From Bacillota bacterium (GTDB lineage: Bacteria > Bacillota > DTU065), in the NCBI GenBank assembly GCA_012842235.1, contig DUTE01000086.1, forward strand, positions 1 to 8,940: a DNA stretch of 8,940 bases, given 5' to 3'. Below the pieces are notes generated by a model that searched no databases, was not told the origin of the DNA, and saw nothing but the letters and a program-made list of their open reading frames with translations. Positions 1 to 5,588 of the stretch are shown in pieces. Numbering within the stretch: the stretch's first letter is position 1; the number at the start of each line of letters is the position of its first letter. The translations under genes and the position numbers were made by a program.

Positions 1-1253
1 AACTGTCGCACAAGACTACTTCTTTTCATCTCTAAACGCTGTTCCCAACGCTCTACACTTTGTTCTACATCTTTGATACGTGCGTCATAATATTTTACCT
101 TGTTATCTATAATCCCTGAATACTGAGTATACGATTTAATATAACCTTGCATTTTTGCCGTGATACCTGTCTCTTCTTTGATAAAGAGTTCTGCTACTTG
201 GTTTGGTTTTTCACTAATTGCAGCCTTTAGCTTATCTTCATCTAATTTGATCTTACCTGTTTTATCTAGCTCAATACCAATTTGAGACAACATTATTAAA
301 TTGCCATCTTCAATACCCTCTACAGTGTCTGTAAGAATTGATCTAAGACGTGTTTTCAAAATGTTTATTGTACTATCACCAAAGAGTTTACCTGTAGTAT
401 TATTTTTACCATCTGCACCTTTGGTAAAGAAGGTCTGACTATCTAAATAGTTTTGTACCTTCTGGTATTCGTCAACAAAACCTTTAATCTTATTGAAAAT
501 AGCATCTACATCTCGAGCGACTGTAATATTGACAATATCTTCGGACTCTTTTTTTAGATTAAGCTTTACGCCAATAATTGCATCTTCTATTGTATTACTA
601 TCACGAACAACTTCAATGCCATTAATAACAACTTTAGCTTCTTGTGGCCTTTGCAGTTCGTGTACCACATTACTAGCATTATCGAGCAGACCTATATCTT
701 TAAGAAATTGGTTATCACCTGAAAAGTCAATTTCCTGATTTGTATCTTTAGTCTCTATTACTAAATGATTATCAATTACAGAGGCTACAACCCCAATATC
801 CTCTGTATTGTTTATTACTCTAGCTACATCTACAAGGGTTTTGGGTGACTCAGGAGAAGCCTCAACCAAAACTTCTTTGCCATTGATAGTAATCGTAACA
901 TTTTCTTCAATCTTGTTATCGTATTTATCTGAACTTACTTTGTGTGTTTTAGCTAACTGTTTTATCTCGATTTCATAGCTACCAAAAGCAGCATTAGCCT
1001 CAGCTGTGGCAGTTATAACCTTATCATCTGAACTCTCTGATTTGACCTTGGTAAAATCAGAGTTTAAATTAAGGTTATCTAAAGATGTACTAAGAGCACT
1101 TAATCTAGTATTTAAGTCTCGCCAAATCGATTGCATTGATGAATAATCTTTTTTCTGGCTTTCAAGTCTAATAAGCGGTTGTCTCTCTACTGCCATTAGC
1201 TTATCGATCAAACCTTGAATATCAAGATTTGAACCTATTCCCATAACTTGCAT
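1..1253 (-). CDS. fliD: Flagellar filament cap protein FliD (3' end beyond window)
   Basis: FliD forms the cap at the distal tip of the filament and helps secreted flagellin fold into place. I translated this frame from the ATG at 1253; it stays open to the left edge, giving 417 codons with the C-terminus missing. The N-terminus (MGIGSNLDIQGLIDKLMAVE) is the usual FliD start, followed by a coil-forming region to about residue 60 and the GSYEIEIKQLA motif at residues 91-101 (FliD N-terminal domain). The C-terminal domain begins near residue 205, with VVINGIEVVRDSNTIEDAI at 208-226, and reaches the heptad-like helix YYDARIKDVEQSVERWEQRL at 388-407. FliD proteins are commonly 450-500 residues, so probably a few dozen residues are missing. 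The chosen ATG has AGGGGG about 9 bases upstream; an in-frame ATG at codon 4 is an alternative. The gene lies 23 bases after flaG, so the two are probably cotranscribed. Confidence 0.95.
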   Translation of the reverse strand, partial: MQVMGIGSNLDIQGLIDKLMAVERQPLIRLESQKKDYSSMQSIWRDLNTRLSALSTSLDNLNLNSDFTKVKSESSDDKVITATAEANAAFGSYEIEIKQLAKTHKVSSDKYDNKIEENVTITINGKEVLVEASPESPKTLVDVARVINNTEDIGVVASVIDNHLVIETKDTNQEIDFSGDNQFLKDIGLLDNASNVVHELQRPQEAKVVINGIEVVRDSNTIEDAIIGVKLNLKKESEDIVNITVARDVDAIFNKIKGFVDEYQKVQNYLDSQTFFTKGADGKNNTTGKLFGDSTINILKTRLRSILTDTVEGIEDGNLIMLSQIGIELDKTGKIKLDEDKLKAAISEKPNQVAELFIKEETGITAKMQGYIKSYTQYSGIIDNKVKYYDARIKDVEQSVERWEQRLEMKRSSLVRQ

Positions 1254-1276
1254 TTTGATTATCCCCCTCTTACCTC

Positions 1277-1654
1277 TTATGCGTGCTGATCAACAATAAG
1301 CCCTAAAAACTCTTGGACACTAGCGGCTATTTTCAGCATCTCTTCTGGCGGAATTTGCTTTATAGTTTCTCCAGTTTCTCTGTCGACAATCTCTACATAG
1401 ATCTTGTCTGTCTCTTGATGTATTTGAAATTTAATAGCCTTATTAAAAGCCTTTGCTAATTTATCGGCGATTTCCAAAGATTCATTAAGAGTTTCTGTTT
1501 CAATTTTCTCCTCTTCTTTAGATTTTGAAAGAGATCTTTCTTGTTGAACTCTTTCCTGTTGCTCTAATTGAATCTGTGTAGCTAGATTTTGTCTTCTTCT
1601 TTCTATAGCTCGTTCTTGAAGGGTTAACCCTTGATTATCAAGCCTTATCGCCAT
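1277..1654 (-). CDS. flaG: FlaG family flagellar protein
   Basis: FlaG is a small protein encoded next to fliD in many flagellated bacteria; its loss in some species gives abnormally long filaments, but its biochemical role is poorly defined. The 125-residue product has a highly charged, Gln/Glu-rich N-terminal half (about residues 14-62) likely to be a helix or coiled coil. The FlaG domain follows at about 64-125, with the diagnostic stretch VEIVDRETGETIKQIPPEE at 87-105 and the ending FLGLIVDQHA. The ATG at 1654 is preceded by GGGGTG at about 8 bases, which supports this start. It sits 71 bases after flgL and 23 bases before fliD. The N-terminal extension is not conserved in the family as far as I recall, so its role is unknown. 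Confidence 0.93.
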   Translation of the reverse strand: MAIRLDNQGLTLQERAIERRRQNLATQIQLEQQERVQQERSLSKSKEEEKIETETLNESLEIADKLAKAFNKAIKFQIHQETDKIYVEIVDRETGETIKQIPPEEMLKIAASVQEFLGLIVDQHA

Positions 1655-1696
1655 ATTTTCACCCCAGCTTTCAATTAGTACTAAAATATTTGACTA

Positions 1697-1724
1697 ATAC
1701 CGACAGAAAATCTTTCTTTAGTTA
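1697..1724 (-). promoter_or_regulatory. Possible weak sigma-28 promoter before flaG-fliD
   Basis: Read on the minus strand, the flgL-flaG gap holds TAAC, 16 bases, then GTCGGTAT. The sigma-28 (SigD) consensus is roughly TAAA, 15 bases, GCCGATAT, so the -10 matches 6 of 8 and the -35 matches 3 of 4 with spacing one base long. A start near 1690 would leave a leader of about 35 bases containing the flaG ribosome site. This gap is also the longest one downstream of flgN. A match this loose can occur by chance in AT-rich DNA, so it is only a candidate. Confidence 0.22.
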
Positions 1725-1725
1725 T

Positions 1726-2625
1726 CTAATTTAGAAAATCTACTAATGATGGTTGGATTATTTTTGCTCCTACCTTTAGCGACATAATGTGTATAGATGC
1801 CTCAGTCATAAGATCAATAGTCGCTTTAGCTATATCTAGATCTTTTGTCTCTGAAAGAAGCTTTTGAAAGTTGATATTTTGCTCTTCTAAGCGATCTCTA
1901 GAAAGACGCATGCTTTGAGACTTAGTACCAATTGAAGCTTGTCTTTGTAAAAGATCTTCTATTGCTTTATCGAGCTTGGCAAGGTTATCATCCATTGGGT
2001 TGCCATCTCTAAGATCTTGGCTTGCTTTAATTAAGGTAGCAAAGATACCTTCGTCACCTGGATTCATTGCTTGACCAAAGATATTTATCCCTGGTTCACC
2101 AATAGTCTCCCTTACACCTGGAGATATCTCTACTTGAATATAGTCACTATCACCAATATACTCTACTGTTTTTGTGGCCTCATCATATTGGAAAGGCTTT
2201 GCTAAAGTCTTTTGACCAGCAAATATGTGTCTACCATTAATCGATGTATTAGAGATATTTACTAGATGCTTAAGAAGCTCATCAAGCTCTGTAGAGATAA
2301 TATTAAATTCATCCTGTGTGTTAGTGCCATTGGCTCCATAGACAAGAAGGGTCCTTGATCTTTGCAGAACTTTTGTCGCCTCCATTAGAGCATTATCTGC
2401 CGAATCGAGCCAAGTAATACCTTTATCTGCGTTCGAAACAAATTGTGCTGATTCGTTAATTGCTCTTTTAGTACGCATTATTGTCGTTACTGCAGCTGGA
2501 TCATCTGAAGGAAGTAAAACTGTTGAACCTGTGGCAATTTGTTGTTGTAACTTTTCTAAACGCCGGTAGTTATTATTAATATTTTTCAACAAATTATCGA
2601 CCATGGAGGATTGTGTTACACGCAT
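1726..2625 (-). CDS. flgL: Flagellar hook-filament junction protein FlgL (HAP3)
   Basis: FlgL is the second of the two junction proteins joining the flagellar hook to the flagellin filament; it is exported by the flagellar type III system with FlgN as chaperone. The 299-residue product shows the flagellin-like N-terminus (MRVTQSSMVDNLLKNINNNY, then QIATGSTVLLPSDDPAAV at about 29-46) and the flagellin-like C-terminal helix ending SLKVGAKIIQPSLVDFLN. Length matches Firmicute FlgL, which is typically about 300 residues. Both D0/D1 ends are intact, so the protein should polymerise. The ATG at 2625 is chosen because GGGAGG lies about 12 bases upstream and the flgK stop is only 9 bases away. That spacing implies close translational linkage with flgK. 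Confidence 0.96.
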   Translation of the reverse strand: MRVTQSSMVDNLLKNINNNYRRLEKLQQQIATGSTVLLPSDDPAAVTTIMRTKRAINESAQFVSNADKGITWLDSADNALMEATKVLQRSRTLLVYGANGTNTQDEFNIISTELDELLKHLVNISNTSINGRHIFAGQKTLAKPFQYDEATKTVEYIGDSDYIQVEISPGVRETIGEPGINIFGQAMNPGDEGIFATLIKASQDLRDGNPMDDNLAKLDKAIEDLLQRQASIGTKSQSMRLSRDRLEEQNINFQKLLSETKDLDIAKATIDLMTEASIHIMSLKVGAKIIQPSLVDFLN

Positions 2626-2643
2626 ATTCTTTTACTACCTCCC
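2626..2643 (-). promoter_or_regulatory. flgL ribosome site built from the flgK stop region
   Basis: On the minus strand the last two flgK codons plus the stop read GGG AGG TAG, followed immediately by TAA. The GGGAGGT Shine-Dalgarno sequence for flgL is therefore encoded by the final Gly-Arg codons and the stop of flgK, about 11 bases before the flgL ATG. The tandem TAG-TAA stops would end flgK translation almost on top of the flgL initiation site, which favours coupling and matched amounts of the two junction proteins. Confidence 0.75.
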
Positions 2644-4041
2644 TACTATGCCCATACGGGTAATAATCGTCTCTAGTGCTTCATCTATTGTGGAAATCAT
2701 TCTTGCTGCTGCACTGTAAGCATGTTGATACTTAATCATATTGGCCATCTCTTCATCCATAGAAACAGCAGCATGTTGAGTTTGTTCTATATTAAGATGG
2801 TGAACTAAAGCTTCCTGATTAGCGATAGTCCTTTCAGATTCTTGGCCTATAACTCCTAGTTTGGCTACTAATCCATCAAAATAAGAGTTTAAGGTGGCAG
2901 AGTTACCACTTAAAATCGGTTTATTCAAAATATCAGCAATAGCTAAGGCATTTTCTCCGTTACCAGGAGCATCAAGTTTAGTAGATGCCGCAATATTGCT
3001 TGGGTCTTGAAGTATATAATCCATTACCTTGATAGTACCTGCATCTGTGCCATCAAAAAACTTTCTACCAGTTGTATTGTTTAGGCCATAGCCAATTTCG
3101 TGAAGGGCATTTGTCTCATCTATAAGGGCTTTAGCCATACTATCTAAGCTATCAATTGAATCCACTATAACAACGTCTCTCATCTCGTAAAGAGCCTTCA
3201 TACTGCCGTTATTAAAAGTTATAGGTCCCTTACCTTTTGACCAAATTAACTTGGTCATCTCGCCTTCTGCTTTAGGTTTAATAATTTCAATTTCATTAAC
3301 TGTATCAAAATCCACTAAGGAAGTACCATTAATCTGCACAGTTACTGTCTGTTGCCTACCTTCTAAAACATTGATATTGGCAATCTCTGACATCTCTCTT
3401 AAGATCTGATCGCGTCTATCTAAAAGATCATTTGGTGATTGTCCTAAAAGATCTACACGAGCGATTTGTTTGTTAACGGCTGCTAACTCGTTGGCTAGAC
3501 CATTAATCTGTTGTGCTTGTACAGCAATTGTTTCATCTATATCATTGCGAAGAGAAAGAAGTTGATTTCTTGTCTGTCTAAAAGTCGACGCCAATTCCGC
3601 TGCTCTTTGAGCTACAGGAGCTCTGTGTCCTTGGTCCTCAGCTTCTCCTGCTAGTCTTTGCCAAGCTTCCCAATAACGTTGAAAACTTGCAGACAGACCT
3701 GTCTCCGTAGGTTCGTTAATTATCATCTCTATCTGCCAGACGTTACGCGCTTTATTTTGCCAGTAACCTAATGTTTGGCTCTCTTTGCGAATTTGAGATT
3801 CAACAAATTGATTGCGTAATCGCTTTACTTCAATTACCTCGACTCCTGTTCCCAGCTGACCAGTTCCAAAAGAGTTAGCTGAAGGATAAGGAAACGGAGT
3901 AGATGCTCGCAAATTCATAACTTGGCGTGAATAACCAGGGGTATTGGCATTACTTATATTGTGTGCTGTTACCTCTAAGCCAAGGCGTTGTGCCTGTAAC
4001 GAGGTACGCATAGTTTCCAACCCAAAAAACGTGGATCTCAT
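2635..4041 (-). CDS. flgK: Flagellar hook-associated protein FlgK (HAP1)
   Basis: FlgK is the junction protein that caps the hook before FlgL and FliD assemble. The 468-residue product has the canonical N-terminus: FFGLETMRTSLQAQRLGL at residues 5-22, then the rod/hook signature NISNANTPGYSRQ at about 28-40. The C-terminal helix carries SMDEEMANMIKYQHAYSAAA at about 427-446 and ends RMGIVGR. The middle (about 100-400) is the variable FlgK region. Length is at the short-to-typical end for the family (about 450-550), so no large surface domain is inserted. AAGGAG lies 8 bases before the ATG at 4041. The gene follows flgN by 47 bases and overlaps the flgL ribosome site at its end. No frameshift or missing conserved end is seen. 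Confidence 0.97.
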   Translation of the reverse strand: MRSTFFGLETMRTSLQAQRLGLEVTAHNISNANTPGYSRQVMNLRASTPFPYPSANSFGTGQLGTGVEVIEVKRLRNQFVESQIRKESQTLGYWQNKARNVWQIEMIINEPTETGLSASFQRYWEAWQRLAGEAEDQGHRAPVAQRAAELASTFRQTRNQLLSLRNDIDETIAVQAQQINGLANELAAVNKQIARVDLLGQSPNDLLDRRDQILREMSEIANINVLEGRQQTVTVQINGTSLVDFDTVNEIEIIKPKAEGEMTKLIWSKGKGPITFNNGSMKALYEMRDVVIVDSIDSLDSMAKALIDETNALHEIGYGLNNTTGRKFFDGTDAGTIKVMDYILQDPSNIAASTKLDAPGNGENALAIADILNKPILSGNSATLNSYFDGLVAKLGVIGQESERTIANQEALVHHLNIEQTQHAAVSMDEEMANMIKYQHAYSAAARMISTIDEALETIITRMGIVGR

Positions 4042-4088
4042 ACTCTCACTCCTTCTACCTTGTTACTACAACAATTAGGTCTAAGTGA

Positions 4089-4652
4089 TCAGACCTGGGT
4101 ATCAAAAATCCTTTTTTTACCAGCACTATTTTTACTATCATACCGACGTCCCTTGTCGTTATAAATGGATGACTCTTGACTCTGACCTAAAACCACATCA
4201 AGGCTGTAGTTTACTACTGCGAGTGATCTTCGTAGCAGTATAGTATTTTTGTCATTTTGCAGTTTTAATTCTTCTAAAATAACTTGAAACTCTTTTTTTG
4301 CCTCTTCTAACTGAGGAACTAAAGACTTTATGGCTTCAGGTTCATCAGATAAAAGCTCAAGAATACGAGACATTGATAAGTTATGAGGATCTTCTCGCCA
4401 TAACACTGCCAAAGCTTTGGCAGTCTGTTCCATATGGTCTTCCCACTTAGCTACTTCTTCTAATATAGCCTCGTCCCACCGTGTAAGTTCTTGCAGTTTA
4501 TCTATGTCCCTATCAAGAATTACCTGTTGTTTAGTCTTGGCATTTTCTAACAGCTTTTTGTGCAATTCAACCTCTGCAACAATTGACTTAATTATCTCGT
4601 TAACTAGATTTGAGAATGTTTCTATTTCTGTATCTGTTCTAAATGCAGGCAT
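4089..4652 (-). CDS. flgN: FlgN-family flagellar export chaperone
   Basis: FlgN is a cytoplasmic helical chaperone that binds the C-termini of FlgK and FlgL and brings them to the flagellar export gate. The 187-residue product is almost wholly helical in character: long amphipathic, Leu/Glu/Lys-rich stretches run from about residue 8 to 150. These include VNEIIKSIVAEVELHKKLLE near the start and VPQLEEAKKEFQVILEELKL further on. The polar tail (SSIYNDKGRRYDSKNS region) resembles the Tyr/Gly-containing tails of Firmicute FlgN proteins. Assignment rests mainly on this helical pattern and on position immediately before flgK, since FlgN sequences diverge strongly. GGGAGG lies about 8 bases before the ATG at 4652. 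The gene starts about 30 bases behind a terminator-like hairpin that follows flgM. Confidence 0.88.
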   Translation of the reverse strand: MPAFRTDTEIETFSNLVNEIIKSIVAEVELHKKLLENAKTKQQVILDRDIDKLQELTRWDEAILEEVAKWEDHMEQTAKALAVLWREDPHNLSMSRILELLSDEPEAIKSLVPQLEEAKKEFQVILEELKLQNDKNTILLRRSLAVVNYSLDVVLGQSQESSIYNDKGRRYDSKNSAGKKRIFDTQV

Positions 4653-4670
4653 TTGTCAAACCTCCCATTG

Positions 4671-4711
4671 AATAAAGACAAAAGAGAGAAAAGGCAGCCG
4701 CCTTTTCTCTC
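4671..4711 (-). terminator. Rho-independent terminator-like hairpin between flgM and flgN
   Basis: Minus-strand reading gives a perfect 12-bp inverted repeat, GAGAGAAAAGGC and GCCTTTTCTCTC, around the 4-base loop GGCT, followed by TTTTGTCTTT. The arms occupy 4700-4711 and 4684-4695. The T-rich tail lies only on the minus-strand side, so the structure points in the direction of the operon. It begins directly after the flgM TAG, and the flgN ATG lies only about 30 bases beyond the hairpin. That is too little room for an ordinary downstream promoter, so partial readthrough or regulated attenuation seems more likely than a true operon end. It might also stabilise the 3' end of a shorter flgM transcript. 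Confidence 0.78.
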
Positions 4712-5017
4712 CTAATCCTCTCGGTTGCCGCCCCAAAAGCGCTTTAGCATGCTCTCGGCAATCTCTTCTGCATCTGGCCTGTATGTGCCTGCTTTAATCT
4801 CGGATTTAAGTTTCGCTAAATGCTCAAGTCTTTGGTTATTTTCTGTTTGAGTGGCCTTTGCAAGCTCCTTTGCCTCAACAGAAAGAGTAACCTCTGCTGC
4901 TTTTGTTGGCTTTGAGGAAACTTTTTTCTCCTTAGGTTTCTTCGCGATCTCTAAGGCTTTATTCTGCTGGGCGTAGAGATTAGCAGTACCTTTTATGGAA
5001 CTATTATTAATAATCAT
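4712..5017 (-). CDS. flgM: Anti-sigma-28 factor FlgM
   Basis: FlgM binds the flagellar sigma factor (sigma-28/SigD) and blocks late-gene transcription until the hook is complete; in enterics it is then exported. The 101-residue product matches the family in its C-terminal half: VTLSVEAKELAKA at about 43-55, then LAKLKSEIKAGTYRPDAEEI at 67-86 and AESMLKRF at 87-94, which is the sigma-binding helix region. The N-terminal 40 residues are Lys-rich and probably disordered, as is usual. The short tail WGGNRED extends past the last helix. AGGAG lies 10 bases before the ATG at 5017. The gene follows yvyF after a 122-base gap, the longest in the window, and ends against a strong hairpin, so it may be expressed at a level of its own. 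Confidence 0.94.
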   Translation of the reverse strand: MIINNSSIKGTANLYAQQNKALEIAKKPKEKKVSSKPTKAAEVTLSVEAKELAKATQTENNQRLEHLAKLKSEIKAGTYRPDAEEIAESMLKRFWGGNRED

Positions 5018-5058
5018 TGTCTTTTCACTCCTGGTCCTCTACGGTCCATTTGTTTATT

Positions 5059-5066
5059 AAATCGAC
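5059..5066 (-). promoter_or_regulatory. Possible sigma-28 -10 element before flgM
   Basis: The 122-base gap between yvyF and flgM contains GTCGATTT on the minus strand, matching 6 of 8 positions of the sigma-28 -10 consensus GCCGATAT. It lies about 41 bases before the flgM ATG, a sensible distance. No good TAAA-type -35 is present 14-16 bases upstream (the sequence there is TTTA-like), so the evidence is weak. In B. subtilis flgM does have a SigD promoter in this position, which makes the location plausible. The rest of the gap is AT-rich and shows no other recognisable element. Confidence 0.25.
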
Positions 5067-5139
5067 TTTTTCCTTGGGGAATAAAACACCTTAAAGAGCT
5101 ATCTAACCAGTTTATATAAGCTTTTTCCCGGCTATCTCC

Positions 5140-5574
5140 TTATTTCTTGTCTACATCCCTAGATTTATCCAAAAAATGAACTCGGGCTCCTTTTCTATCG
5201 ATTTTCTCTTCTTGTTTCCGATCTTCTCTTAACTTTGCCTGTGTCTTGAGAAAACTTTGTGTTAATTCATTTTGACACTCTTTGCAAAGTTTCCCTTGAG
5301 TAATAGGCTTTTCGCATCTTTCGCAGTATAGAGGGAGTTCAGAAAAGTATTTAATTTCTTCAGATAGACGACCCGATCTTATAAAATAAAGGATCTGTTG
5401 ACGGGATACCCCTGTTTTATCTGCGACAATTTCCACTGTCGTACCAGGGTTAGCTTGCAAAAAGGCTTTAACTATCTCATATTCTTTGTCTTCAATCCCG
5501 CGACAACTTTCGCAGAGACGAAAACCATGAAAAAGAAAGATATTCCCACAACGAGGGCAATTTCTTACATCCAC
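5140..5574 (-). CDS. yvyF: YvyF-like flagellar operon zinc-ribbon protein (TIGR03826 type)
   Basis: This 144-residue protein matches the small family found between comF and flgM in Firmicutes; its molecular role is not established to my knowledge. Two CxxC pairs form an N-terminal zinc ribbon (Cys6, Cys9, Cys21, Cys24) and two more form a second ribbon (Cys84, Cys87, Cys97, Cys100). Between them, TVEIVADKTGVSRQQILYFI at about 46-65 looks like a helix-turn-helix, so binding to DNA or to a sigma/anti-sigma partner is possible but inferred. The tail (about 103-144) is very charged. Length is close to B. subtilis YvyF. The start is a GTG at 5574, chosen because GGGGGAG lies 6 bases upstream and the first ribbon begins at once. 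It begins 14 bases after the fapA stop, so the two are very likely cotranscribed. Confidence 0.85.
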   Translation of the reverse strand: MDVRNCPRCGNIFLFHGFRLCESCRGIEDKEYEIVKAFLQANPGTTVEIVADKTGVSRQQILYFIRSGRLSEEIKYFSELPLYCERCEKPITQGKLCKECQNELTQSFLKTQAKLREDRKQEEKIDRKGARVHFLDKSRDVDKK

Positions 5575-5587
5575 AGCGGTCTCCCCC
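5572..5587 (-). promoter_or_regulatory. Ribosome site and GTG start of yvyF
   Basis: The minus-strand sequence GGGGGAG, 6 bases, then GTG fixes the start of yvyF at a non-ATG codon. No upstream in-frame ATG competes, and the first zinc-ribbon cysteine is only five residues in. The Shine-Dalgarno sequence starts one base after the fapA TAA stop, so translation is probably coupled. Confidence 0.7.
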
Positions 5588-5588
5588 T

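Noticed and set aside
493..738. Plus-strand open frame of 81 codons
   Set aside because: It lies antisense inside fliD, has no ribosome site, and its Ser/Thr/Leu-rich product is what a reverse-strand shadow looks like.
4042..4088. Small inverted repeat (TTGTT/AACAA) in the flgN-flgK gap
   Set aside because: The stem is only 5 bp and AT-rich, with no T-run; this is expected by chance.
4417..4671. Plus-strand open frame antisense to flgN
   Set aside because: Ser-rich shadow of the flgN frame with no homology or start signal; the minus-strand gene explains the coding signal.
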